DNA from: Cryptosporidium bovis
Lineage: Eukaryota; Apicomplexa; Conoidasida; Eucoccidiorida; Cryptosporidiidae
Length of the DNA: 64,000 bases
Assembly (NCBI GenBank): GCA_009768925.2
Contig: VHIT02000011.1
Span: forward strand, 1 to 64,000
Direction: 5' to 3'
This document shows, one piece after another, positions 54,201 through 62,442 of this stretch. The notes beneath the pieces were generated by a model. That model made no database searches and was not told where the DNA came from. It saw nothing but the letters and a program-made list of their open reading frames with translations. Positions within the stretch are counted from its first letter, which is position 1. Each line of letters starts with the position of its first letter. The translations under genes were made by a program, and so were the position numbers.

Positions 54201-55939
54201 AAATCTATTTTATTAAATGTCAATAAATTATCAAATATTGAATTCAATTTAATTTCTTGAGTATTATAATTATTGTATTGTATTAGCCTTGCAACAATGC
54301 CACCTGAATAATAGCTTGAGTTATACATTTCAAAACTTTCTGTGAAAGACGCCCTAAAAATCCAATCAATCATTAATTCCTGTAGTTCTGAATCTATTTT
54401 CCAAACAAAATTAATATCATTTGTGCTATTTATAATATTAAAAATGCATTCAATTGTAATTCCAGGAGATATTTTTATAAATGGTGATATGAAATTTTTA
54501 AATAGTAACCAAGTATTATTTTTATCATTACTGTTCTTTTGTATATATAAAATAAAACTAAATATAATTTTCTCAATTACTTTACTCCAAAGAAATACCC
54601 AGTGATTATTTGATAACCACTGAAAGCTTTCCGTTATATGCTTTCTTATGTAATTGGATTGAAAATGAGATAATATTAAATCTCTTATTCTTTCAATGTA
54701 ATCTATATAATTTGTTAATTTATTCTCTTCATTCCAGTGGTTGTTTTCATATAATTCAAATAATATTAATATTGAATAAGATATTATTATTCTAAAACAT
54801 TCTCCTTGTACTGGATACGAACCTAGACCGTATGTTGAAAATTTGATGTTACATATACTAGTTATATATTCAAAACCTTCAAATATACCATCTTCCCTAT
54901 TACTTATTCCTAACTCAACAAAAACAGTATTTGCTAATAAATGAGACAATAATTCGATTATATTACTCATTTCATTTTTCAGGTACATAGTTGAATTATT
55001 TTCTCCTACCAACGATGAGGAAATATTTACTATTAATTGTAATATTTCATGGCGTTTTAATGATACTAACTTTGAGTATTGCTTGAATATAACTATCATA
55101 CTTTGTATTAATCTTTGAACATTAATGAAATCGTCTAGTTCCATGAGTACTTTTACCCCTTTAAAAAAAGTATGTATTAAATTATCACTTAATGAATATC
55201 CAGGTACTCCTAAATGCACCATAGTCAGTAAAAACTCACTACTTGCATCTCTTACTCTCTTATCCACATGTAACATTAATTGTGGTACTGATTTATAAAG
55301 ATTTGATATATCTTTTCTAGTCTCAATTATTTCCAATCTGAGGAGCGTTTGAAGTACATAGAGAGATGTTATAATAAAATTTGGTTGTATATCTCTGGAT
55401 ATTAATTCGGCCAAATCTAACACACTATTAGAAGACAAATAATCGGTATTTATGTGAGGATTACTTGATTTATCGTTTACAGAAGCAATTTCATATTTGT
55501 TATTGGTATTAATAACACTATAATTGCTACTAATGGGATTATTGTTTCTCACATTGCTTTTATTAAGTATTCTTTCAATATTTATTGAATCTTCTATTTC
55601 TATACCTGTAAATTGGTGTATAAGATACACCAATTCTTTGGATAATTTAGAAACTGATAATTTAATGTATCTGTTAATAAGTGAATATAAACCCATTAGC
55701 CATCTTATTGCTAATAATGGGGGGTCTGACTGTATAAATTGTACTATTAAATACTCTATTTGAGAAAGTGAATCTTCTTCTCTGTACTTTTCATCTAATA
55801 GTGGTATTGTGTGGCACAAACCTCCAACCTCTTTAACTACTTCCCACCATTGATCATTTGAAAGCACTCTTGGAGGGACTGTTGGGCACAGTAAGTATAA
55901 CACAGAGATGTGTTTCTTAAATGTCTCCATTTTTCTCAA
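48227..55939 (-). CDS. Giant helical-repeat protein of unknown function, 2570 aa
   Basis: I do not recognise this protein. It is a single 7.7-kb open frame without signal peptide, clear membrane span or catalytic motif. The N-terminal 400 residues are the best ordered part. They include SDPPLLAIRWLMGLYSLI and LRLEIIETRKDISNLYKS followed by HVDKRVRDASSEFLLTMVHL, which look like HEAT/ARM-type helical repeats. The rest alternates Leu/Ile-rich helices with Asn-rich spacers along the whole length. Such proteins usually serve as scaffolds, for example in ribosome assembly, transport or kinase complexes. It could be a diverged member of a known giant family hidden by AT-driven change. The start gives MRKMETFKKH; Met 4 is an alternative. 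Confidence 0.8.
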   Translation of the reverse strand: MRKMETFKKHISVLYLLCPTVPPRVLSNDQWWEVVKEVGGLCHTIPLLDEKYREEDSLSQIEYLIVQFIQSDPPLLAIRWLMGLYSLINRYIKLSVSKLSKELVYLIHQFTGIEIEDSINIERILNKSNVRNNNPISSNYSVINTNNKYEIASVNDKSSNPHINTDYLSSNSVLDLAELISRDIQPNFIITSLYVLQTLLRLEIIETRKDISNLYKSVPQLMLHVDKRVRDASSEFLLTMVHLGVPGYSLSDNLIHTFFKGVKVLMELDDFINVQRLIQSMIVIFKQYSKLVSLKRHEILQLIVNISSSLVGENNSTMYLKNEMSNIIELLSHLLANTVFVELGISNREDGIFEGFEYITSICNIKFSTYGLGSYPVQGECFRIIISYSILILFELYENNHWNEENKLTNYIDYIERIRDLILSHFQSNYIRKHITESFQWLSNNHWVFLWSKVIEKIIFSFILYIQKNSNDKNNTWLLFKNFISPFIKISPGITIECIFNIINSTNDINFVWKIDSELQELMIDWIFRASFTESFEMYNSSYYSGGIVARLIQYNNYNTQEIKLNSIFDNLLTFNKIDFLSLPIDDDYSQALIHNSHFLIGLSNYTSSSSLLTIMLEHIINYLTKFSDLNLFFNQKIFNDKLFILNNSFLVINNVLSNLMSVLKNTNIQNEMNKYDHLLNNLCRIMNELNRIIIPICKIIISNNNVENISTILESLIESSERLKLIKNDNESSALSLFEDDKDNPIMLLFKDFKQWIFILWNSLGSIRLFLLLNDFLLNNNSTIMNKQISADLECTTNNALKLKKYLVKACFNVLNNLLPNIPRNWISILPGDKLLNNANCERNIQSLVKSVLMNIELNKYNFNTNSTTSIDDLENILLSDQSNIINEEYSNISAKLLSNTSNDDNNYDIVETLERFVFPFIGDSCCSSRYVHFSVLLMLLKQTVYKELNDNLFKYNNHPKFSIDSMNMIILDLVSDPLVSFLDPKYPDEVFPFSECEENKVEKKCVLEAIKEEVDNNVIVNKNDILSLLDYNIDVKNSNLNDNLLITTKFGLLESMKVITIYPCIINQSKIKLKRNDEIIFRMETSKLFSNILFESIINNDNFQKITKLLLKLLYLKTIDSMNYWSYIIPEYNYSQKENNKINIVNLFQSCSDLSPTLYITSIQNIINTPNDSSTMPILSILFFTKYLINHLIDKIEELLLNSNNNDNVITINNCYNTLVYIVSSVFKYLFGVKNINYDKNDSLNSIKPKQLPPRIKSSIIRYYLINLLVNLLNYFYFRKDMFNYYNTFVNKLDNIIYYINYLNKNNIKTSDDNDLILDLNLFFLITKLKKVNIDDKLFKKTESLFINDSLNIFDNSKSLLFELKKILVCNNIIDDIISLHFEMDIKMEESNSNITDRNIEITESNKYMDCIGEYLCFYNYEELHSTGIFNSIIEYINAVIKNMSIAKIDSVDSNLINKLMAISFSLIYQTRIHETPLIDYNKYISIPLEFKYSFKNKEFLPNLCNLLLRVNRNLFEKSRVDNINNFKLKHLDAPLLNLLLVLLINDCFINNSLDILSSFSVENFKSLIIQENKFSIMLSKWLIDNNISYLSIKFLNNYFLSLSISELINFSFNIIIYDINKGNNNHCDYSNLDKINEISKYLLDGNKNLSYSAFPLYIQLNPYFYYFNLFSSKNGFKFNNNYVGFIYSNNFVLITQILKAVFEMIYNKLDNRKCENELTLCVSNNHLKFNIVKDYIYKSKYLSLLNPNKKNNTFKSNLNINDKPINNDNLEKIFIFLCNFTSFLIITNEGIDGINNYYINEFILNEYTYIIKLILKIMKHNDNNYFTKVNCSEFVNNIFNLLTSIEPKINSDNFSYKLFINLIDILICLYNYLNIEKRLILWDIVVNVAYNDNTNISFDSSEIVLLYNLISRTDISILNDVNNENDFTSEITLSENSKEKLMSIYFNISNNLIPKEEYNNEKGLILFSHFSYFLVDKVHNFELIIKSIDFFRSDNIDRIISSILKQNNIIIYCVPSIILIWNKVNKTSRYNKIIIDILVLLYSGSTKYNDFTLNALFILLEVISSIDSLLSTNFINDSGLNNTFEFNKLNKQTNNNSENLKFMIIKYYKQIDNYNNTYKCDCLFIFIIYYFFLYISELCFDTISFHEIEVYTRLYKLIFDYYLTFIEKYNIYIKLDYIINTNKYLLELFKRVVLFSNDNSSMNFINPTSNEIKETLVALIIYNSEYIIDNSIRGNKDISISILLDSHLNWIENEIINLIVEIGNKLDPPKYIDMLIDIVFRIMAFMYNSDINYTNEEYKRDKKSVVNKCFMIFRYLLCSSLYVHPEYFTILRNYLNNSSDIELEMNIIPDFVLFKEYHESLLNIILSKIEQYLNEINSEYYYLDLFNFLKITTLPFGFIYSMENEFTNKKDKNTEYNDYVFLYPNKKCWNIINSLKSTNDGNGNSCMLEEYINNYKKSYLNIIENTEYKNLFQFKGIIDCIYGANNLNNHIDIPILIPSAITLVWFLIIHERKKNIMNKNLKIDVINDGNSDYNGSIIEENEIIKWFKKNDFFLPRNEQSILVDFIF

Positions 55940-56391
55940 AGTATTTATTTATTTCGGGATTAACAATTTATAAGTAATTATATAACACAAGAGGTCTGTG
56001 ATTCTTGAATAATATATATTATTTATATTAATTTAGGTCTGTTATTCTCTTACTTTTTCTTGTCTATACTTAGTATATTTACACAAAATATGGTTTTTTT
56101 ATTTTTGTTTCCCGGTAAATGCCAAAAATACAAATTACAGTAAAAAATGACTTTTTGTGTTCAAATAAAGAGAAAGATAATATTAAAAATAATGATTAAC
56201 AAGAAACACATATTTAAGTCTTACTGTGACTTGAAACTTTGAGTTCCTAGTATTCTTTGCCTGAATGACAATTAAAATTCAATTATTTTTAAAGACAAAA
56301 TATTTAGATATGCATAAATGACAAAAATTATACTAAATAAAAAATAGATAGCGTAAACAAAGATCAAGCTATTTGAATTTAAATATATTGT
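55940..56391. other. Intergenic spacer between two leftward genes
   Basis: This 452-base AT-rich region holds the promoter of the giant gene and the 3' end of the helicase gene. No gene or RNA was recognised. Confidence 0.5.
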
Positions 56392-58998
56392 TCAATAGAA
56401 TTTCTGAAACGCTTTAGCAAATTCTAATAAATATTTTCTTTTTTGCGACAGACTTTGAATAGTTTTTATTTGTTCAGGGGTAATAGAATATTCCTCTTGG
56501 TCAGACAATTCTAGATCAGCTTCATTAGCTTTGTTAATCATCCAACTGTTATTCTTTTTTTTTCTGAGTACATTGTGCTCAATTTTCTCAATTTCATTAG
56601 CTAACTCTAGCCTTTGTTGTACGTGAGAAACCTGAGATGAAACAACACTTTTCATTTGGAATGGAACACTAATAGATTCAATGGAGAGTGAAACAGCTTT
56701 TAAGCTTTTTGAATAGCTCATAACGTCTTTAGGCGTGCAAAAAATGACGCATTCACCCTCTCTAGATGCTCTTGCTGTTCTTCCACTTCTGTGAATCATA
56801 AGTGAAACATTTCTGGGTGGTTGTAAATGAACAACCACATCAACATTCTCGATATCAAGTCCCCTAGCAAGTACATCAGTACAAACAAGAATTGCTGAAT
56901 TCGATGATCTAAAGGCTTCTATTGACAGTATTCTTTGTTTTTGAGACATATTGCCATGTATACCAATAATTTTTAATTCACTACCAAAACAATTGTTTCT
57001 GCATTTAGTTTTGTTTTTTTTTTGAAATGGAAGATCCTTCTGATGTAAATCCTTACAAACAAGGGTTAAAGATAATAAGGGAACTAATCTATATACATAT
57101 GAAATAGAATTTACAAATAATAATAACTTTGAATTATTAATTGATACTGGACAAGTATTGCATGCAGTAGCATTATTTTTAATCACTTTATTTTTACAAG
57201 GAGGTAACCACTTTGGAGAAAATAAAAGTAACAGATATAACACAAGCCTCATTTCAATTTCATCAGCTTCACATTTTATCATTGATATTGTCAATCCTTT
57301 TGGAAGTTTAATTATTCCTCCAGATTTATCGTCTATTTTACTTACTCTTTCAATATTTGTCGTTTCTTTATTAGTATTTGTTTTAAATCGAGATAAATCT
57401 ACAACAAATACCTGGTTTTCCCTCAGTTTTATGTACTGCAATAAACTTTCTACAGCTTTATTGCTATTTTCAGACATTACAGAATTGTAAATTTTGTTAT
57501 CTATATTGTCATTGTATTTTTTATTTCCTATTTGCTTTTTTGAGTTATTTTTTTGATTTAATTTCGAAAACTTTGGATGTAGATAATTTGGTAAAGTCAA
57601 TGTCGCTGAAAACAAATATGTTTGAATCTTTCTTATTACCTGCTTTGATTTTTTATCTGTTTTATATATGTATTGTAATATATCTCTGAGCTCTCTATAG
57701 TGACCCTGTTCCACTAGTCTATCTGCTTCATCTAGAACCAAATAACGCAATTCGTCCAAGTTGAATTTTACATATGATTCTCTTTTTGGAACAGAATCGG
57801 AGACTCTTGAATTTTTTTCATAATTAAAATTATCTTCTAGTATTAAGGCTGAAAGCCTTCCGGGTGTACCTATTGCTATTTGCACATTTTTTTTTATAAC
57901 TAATCTTTCCTGTTTTTCTATTGATAATCCACCCACGAAGGCATGTATTCCCAAACCTGTATATTTACCAACTTCTTTTAAATGATCCCTTACTTGTATC
58001 GCTAATTCTCTGCTTGGTAATACCACAAGTGCATGTAGTTCCTCATTTGATTTATATTTATTTTTCTTATTTTCATTCACAGCAAATTTATCATCGGTAT
58101 CAATAACATTTGTAGTTTGGAATCCTAAGCTTTCTAATTCCATCACCACTTCATCTTTCGCAATATCGTTAATTTTTTCTTCATCCCAATTATTTTCATT
58201 TGATTCTGTGAAATCATATGCGTTTTCAAAATCCTTCAAAGCCTTTGTTTCATTTTTTTCACGTCGTCTCTGTATCGTAAACATTATGTTCACTATTATT
58301 GGAATTCCATAGGCTAATGTTTTACCTGAACCTGTTTCCGCCGCACCTATAATATCTTTTCTATCTCTAATTGCTGGTATTAGACAAGATTCTTGAATTG
58401 GTGTAGGTTTTAAAAAACCAAGATTGCTTAAACCTTTTAAAATACTTGGATGTATAACCAAACTTGTGAATTCTGATTCCTTCATGCTGTAATCATTGTT
58501 ATTTATATCTATTGTTTCACATTCATTCATACTTTTGTCAAAATTTTTTGTCCATTCGTATAATTTTTCTTTCAATTCATAATATTCCTCCCAATACTCT
58601 TCTGGATCAGCTACGCATTCTTTTTGCTTTATTGAAGTCTTTTCTTTCTTCTTTTTTGTATTTATATTTTCATTTCTATTGGTTCCTTTTCTTTTCTTGG
58701 AAATTTTATTATTAAGATTATCAATTTCACTGTTTTTACTATTGTTTTCTTTATTATTCATTATATTCATGTCGTTTGGAGTGTCATTATATCTCATTTT
58801 TTCGCTCTCCAAATTGGCTTTGTTCTTGCACATTTTATTTTTTTGCTTGGATGTATTACCTATTCCTAAGTCGTAAATTAACGTTCCTGACGGATCTTCT
58901 ATCTCCTCAATCATACTAACACCATATTTTGAAAATTCGGATAGTAATTCAGTATCTATTACCGTTTCCCTCCATTTTAATTTTTGGTTCTTGCTCAT
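56392..58998 (-). CDS. MAK5: DEAD-box RNA helicase DDX24/MAK5, 868 aa
   Basis: This is a nucleolar ATP-dependent RNA helicase acting in assembly of the large ribosomal subunit. The N-terminus has the MAK5/DDX24-type start LKWRETVIDTELLSEF. The helicase core carries LGFLKPTPIQESCL (Q motif), AETGSGKT (motif I, about 219 to 226), PSRELA (Ia), GTPGR (Ib), DEAD (about 420), SAT (III), RGLD (V) and HRSGRTAR (VI, about 737). A long charged insert separates motifs I and Ia, a trait of the DDX24/MAK5 group. A second insert follows the SAT motif, with Asn/Lys-rich sequence. All catalytic residues are present. The N-terminal 150 residues are Lys-rich and suit a nucleolar protein. Confidence 0.93.
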   Translation of the reverse strand: MSKNQKLKWRETVIDTELLSEFSKYGVSMIEEIEDPSGTLIYDLGIGNTSKQKNKMCKNKANLESEKMRYNDTPNDMNIMNNKENNSKNSEIDNLNNKISKKRKGTNRNENINTKKKKEKTSIKQKECVADPEEYWEEYYELKEKLYEWTKNFDKSMNECETIDINNNDYSMKESEFTSLVIHPSILKGLSNLGFLKPTPIQESCLIPAIRDRKDIIGAAETGSGKTLAYGIPIIVNIMFTIQRRREKNETKALKDFENAYDFTESNENNWDEEKINDIAKDEVVMELESLGFQTTNVIDTDDKFAVNENKKNKYKSNEELHALVVLPSRELAIQVRDHLKEVGKYTGLGIHAFVGGLSIEKQERLVIKKNVQIAIGTPGRLSALILEDNFNYEKNSRVSDSVPKRESYVKFNLDELRYLVLDEADRLVEQGHYRELRDILQYIYKTDKKSKQVIRKIQTYLFSATLTLPNYLHPKFSKLNQKNNSKKQIGNKKYNDNIDNKIYNSVMSENSNKAVESLLQYIKLRENQVFVVDLSRFKTNTNKETTNIERVSKIDDKSGGIIKLPKGLTISMIKCEADEIEMRLVLYLLLLFSPKWLPPCKNKVIKNNATACNTCPVSINNSKLLLFVNSISYVYRLVPLLSLTLVCKDLHQKDLPFQKKNKTKCRNNCFGSELKIIGIHGNMSQKQRILSIEAFRSSNSAILVCTDVLARGLDIENVDVVVHLQPPRNVSLMIHRSGRTARASREGECVIFCTPKDVMSYSKSLKAVSLSIESISVPFQMKSVVSSQVSHVQQRLELANEIEKIEHNVLRKKKNNSWMINKANEADLELSDQEEYSITPEQIKTIQSLSQKRKYLLEFAKAFQKFY

Positions 58999-59386
58999 TT
59001 TAGTTATATTTGTTGTAATTCTACTACAACGCTAGGCCAACAAATACTCGTTTACTTATAGAAATGTTCTTTAATTATTCAAATATTGTATTAAATCATG
59101 TATTTTATAGTTTACTAATTTATACTAATTAATGGAATAAAGAAACAAATTTATTAGATTTAATAATTGAAAAAAGTTGTCAAATAAAAATTTACAATAT
59201 TTCAACTTGTCAACAACTGCCGTTGGTTTATCTTTTTTTACCTGTAATTAACATTTTAACCACAATAAATCTAATATTAGTATATATAGGTACCTATTAT
59301 TGTCGGCGCCATTCCTACCCGCCAAACCATAACCATCATTAAATCGTGTCGAATATTAAATTTGAACCAGGAAACGTTGGTGGTTT
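58999..59386. promoter_or_regulatory. Divergent promoter region of helicase and U1 genes
   Basis: This 388-base region separates the leftward helicase gene from the rightward U1 snRNA. It carries GGCGCC at 59305-59310 and CCCGCCAAA at 59318-59326, which on the other strand is TTTGGCGGG, a full E2F consensus. A TATATATAGG stretch at 59281-59290 may be part of a core promoter. No proximal sequence element known from other snRNA genes was recognised. Confidence 0.5.
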
Positions 59387-59546
59387 AAACTTACCTGGCC
59401 GGCGTTCGGGGTCGCTCAAGAATGACCCTGTCGTAATCCTGAGCAGGGCATTGCACTCCGCTGTCTGTGAAGGGTTATGGATTGATCGTTGATCATTTCC
59501 AACGGCGAAATTTCTGGCAGCGGTGATCACTTTGTGTGGTTGCCAA
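59387..59546 (+). ncRNA. U1 spliceosomal snRNA
   Basis: The 5' end reads AAACTTACCTG, which pairs with 5' splice sites and differs from the common ATACTTACCTG at one base. Stem-loop I is GGGTC, a loop containing GCTCAAGAAT, then GACCC, close to the U1-70K site GATCANGAAG. Stem-loop II presents CATTGCACTCCG (about 59440-59460), the U1A-binding loop sequence. The Sm site is AAATTTCTGG at 59508-59517, followed by a terminal stem (GGCAGC with GTTGCC, 59516-59544). The length is about 160 nt, as in other eukaryotes. The last base is estimated from the terminal stem. A run of seven T follows about 35 bases downstream. It serves the few introns of this genome, including three in this window. Confidence 0.92.
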
Positions 59547-59586
59547 TATTGAAACCAATGTATCATATAAACTATTAGTTTTTTTG

Positions 59587-59840
59587 TTGTCTCCTGTTGT
59601 GGCACTCGGCCTAGCCCGTCCCCTGTCAGTCCTGGTGTCGACTGTGTTTGTGTGGTGTCATTCAGTCCCAGGCCATTCTGAGTGTACTACTTGTTTTCTG
59701 GGGTCGAGCCAGGTACCTGGCGGAGTGAGTGTGTGTTCCTGCTGATCCCGCTTTGGGCTGGGAACGAAAATTACAGACGAGGACTCTGAAACGTGCGGTG
59801 CAGACGAGAGTAGAGGTGGAGTGCAAAATTTATGAATACA
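59587..59840. ncRNA. Unidentified GC-rich stretch, possible structured RNA
   Basis: This stretch directly follows U1 and a T run and is GC-rich (roughly half GC by eye), in strong contrast with the surrounding AT-rich sequence. It has self-complementary parts: GCCAGGTACCTGGC (a perfect 14-base palindrome near 59707), GTTCC...CCC-GCTTT-GGG...GGAAC near 59735 to 59765, and GGACTCT...GAGAGT near 59780 to 59808. Open frames here have no protein-like features. The strand is undecided. I compared it by eye with other spliceosomal RNAs, SRP RNA, RNase P and RNase MRP without a convincing match. It could also be the 3' untranslated part of the leftward gene ending at 59877. Confidence 0.4.
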
Positions 59841-59876
59841 GAGCTACGGATGTTCATAGGAGTGTTTGGCAGTTTC

Positions 59877-60277
59877 TCAGTCGTCTTTCTTGCTACCCTT
59901 ATGGGGAGGTGCTTCTTGTCTTATTCTGCTAGACTCTGCAAGAAATTCATCAAATTTAGGAATGTACCTAGAATTAAAGAAGAGCGTTACTATAATGTCG
60001 GTGGGTGAAAAAAGCAAACTTACCAATACACGATTCCAGAAAAAATGACTAGCATTATTGCTAGTACCAGTAATAACTTCATGTGTAACAGTTCGTTGTA
60101 CCTATATGCAATATAAGACATTGATAGCGAAAGCAATGATAAGATTAGACATGTAATGTTCAATGCCTTTAGAATAAATTTTTGATCAATTCCGAGTGCA
60201 TTTTCTATTAAATCAATAAATCCATTGGAATGTTGATTCAAAGGTAAGTTATTTTTCTCAGTGGCTTCACTAACCAT
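59877..60277 (-). CDS. Pkr1-like small membrane protein, spliced, 114 aa
   Basis: This is a two-exon gene. Exon 1 is 60277 to 60024 (84 codons plus TG). The 56-base intron is 60023 to 59968 with GTAAGT donor and TTCTAG acceptor. Exon 2 is 59967 to 59877 and completes the split Trp codon, ending SKKDD and TGA. The protein starts with a soluble stretch, then IENALGIDQKFILKALNITC, two hydrophobic spans, YWYIPKFDEFLAES and a charged tail. This order fits the ER protein Pkr1, which assists assembly of the V-ATPase; family members have an N-terminal FxxGxxxxLLKAxN element, two spans and a Trp-rich exit followed by an acidic helix. Unspliced RNA stops immediately (TGG TAA). The splice model is strong because both exons keep the frame; the family call is moderate. 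Confidence 0.75.
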
Positions 60278-61024
60278 CTTTGAATAACTCCTAATGTGAA
60301 TCGTTAGAATTAGTGCTTTGTGAAACGGGTCTACTATTTGTTATAGATATATATTATAGTGCGTATAACAATATATTCAACTGTTAAAGCAGAATATATA
60401 AAATCAATATCTTCTTTATTATATACCAATTTCAACCCGCAATATGCAATGTCTGTATAGTTAAGGCTTAAATACGGTTTTACCGCCATTTTTGGTGGTA
60501 GTACTACAATGCGGCACCACTAGTGCTACATGCATAACTTTCGGCTCACAACGAAAAGTGAGTTCGTATAGAAGAGTTGAATAAATAAAAAATGCGTTTA
60601 GGCTGTAGAAATACCACTCTTATTATTAAATCTATAATCTAAATTAAAATAAAAATGGAGATAGATAATGCGAAAAAAACATTGACATATAAATAATAGA
60701 TAGATTATATTTGACATCTTTGGCCGATCAGCAAAACTATTTATTTTGATTAAATAATAAGTAAAACTATATTACATTAAACATACATGACGATATTTAT
60801 AACAATTAAAAAAACAATTTAAAATAGATATTTAAAAAAAAAGTTAGAAAAAAAATGTCCACTTAAAAAGACAAAAAATAATGATGATAAATGATAATAG
60901 GCTGTATTATGCGTATTGTGGGGTTTTGGAGAAAAAAATGGGAAATGGTTAAAAAAATAGACAGGGTAAAAAAAAAGTAAATAGTAGCAAAATATACGAA
61001 ATAAGTCATAGTTAAAATTGAGAT
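60278..61024. promoter_or_regulatory. Divergent promoter region with TACCGCCA/TGGTGGTA element
   Basis: This 747-base region separates the leftward Pkr1-like gene from the rightward open gene. TACCGCCA, TTTT, TGGTGGTA (60481-60500) forms an inverted repeat with one G-T pair and contains a GGCGG core. A GC-rich patch with TACATGCAT follows at 60527-60535, an AP2-type TGCAT site. The remainder is AT-rich, with A runs near 60830. Confidence 0.4.
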
Positions 61025-62347
61025 ATGTTGGTTATCAGAGAGGATGATTATAATTCATTATGGGCAGAGTTGCAGTGGCCAGGAGAAAAGTTTGAGAGGG
61101 TTATGAGTTATTTTAGGAAGTATGCGGGATTAGAGGAAGGATTAAGCAGTAAAAGATTAACCAAATTATTATTAGATTTAGGAAAGAGTTGTTACACAGT
61201 AAGGGGTGGTTTGGAATCGTTGACTAAAAGAGGTGACTTGTGTTGGATAATAAGTGGAGCCAATATAATGAGTGGATCACAATTTATGTGTTTGGCAGGT
61301 TTAATGGATAATTCAACACCACATTCGACAAATAGTCCTGCAGGATTGTTGAGGCTTGAGATGATATTTATGTATTATGACAAAGGAGGTAAGGGTTATT
61401 GGGATAGGAATGATTGGGAATTAATAATGAAAGATATACAATATCCATCTAAGAATGGTGAAAAATTGGTTCCATATCCACTTAAACCTGATCAAATAAT
61501 TGATTTTGAGATATTGAAAAAATTAGTGGAAACAAGAAGATTGAGAGGTACATCTCAGTTATTGAGAATATCCTTTGATGAGAAAGATATTGATACTAGT
61601 AAAGATGAAAATACGAATTCCTCACTAATGAATAATTGTGTCAATAAGAATAAAAGTGATTGTAAAGATATCAATGATAATATTATTAATCATTTCAACG
61701 ATAACTATGATACCAAACTAGATAAGAATAGCGCAAAAGTTGGTGATACAATTCAAACTGTAGAGTATTCACCTAACTCAAGGAAAACATTGCGTGTATT
61801 TTCACCTAAAAAAAAAAGGCAACAAAAAGTTCAGAATGAAACATCAAAAAATACCTTTACAGAAAGTGTTTCTTCGTATATGTCAAAAATACCTGTAATT
61901 CCAAACTCTATTGTAAATAATAATTCGCCTAGAATGACTTTTAGATCAGAAGTTACTCCAAATCCATATTTTATCACTGGAAATATGAATAAGGTATCTG
62001 ACTATGGATTAAATGTCGGTTGTCACAGTCAATTGAGTGATAACTCATTACCAATTCAAAATAACCACAAATCACCATTACATCTAATGCCATCTCGAAT
62101 TTCAAATAATATTGATACTTTTGGGTCACCAGTAGTGCAAAATATGGCTGGAGTGAATGATGATTCAAACGAGCTTCTAAATTTGAATTCGCTCCAGAAT
62201 TTAGGTCAATCACTACAAAATATTGGTCAGTCCTTAATGTCAATGATTCCTAAAGTATTTCCTGTTCCAAATATAACAGTTGGTGCAGGTAATTATGCAT
62301 ATGTTTCCCAGGTTGATTTAAAAAATAGATTGAATAAGAATAATAAC

Positions 62348-62442
<95 letters not shown>

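Noticed and set aside
59770-59815. GAGGACTCTG...GAGAGT resembling part of RNase MRP RNA
   Set aside because: Only about ten bases agree, the position within the island does not fit the usual place of this helix near the 5' end, and other conserved parts were not found.
59536-60048. Short + strand open frames across the GC-rich island
   Set aside because: They overlap U1, the unidentified GC-rich stretch and the antisense of a spliced gene; the translated sequences look like random reading of GC-rich DNA.
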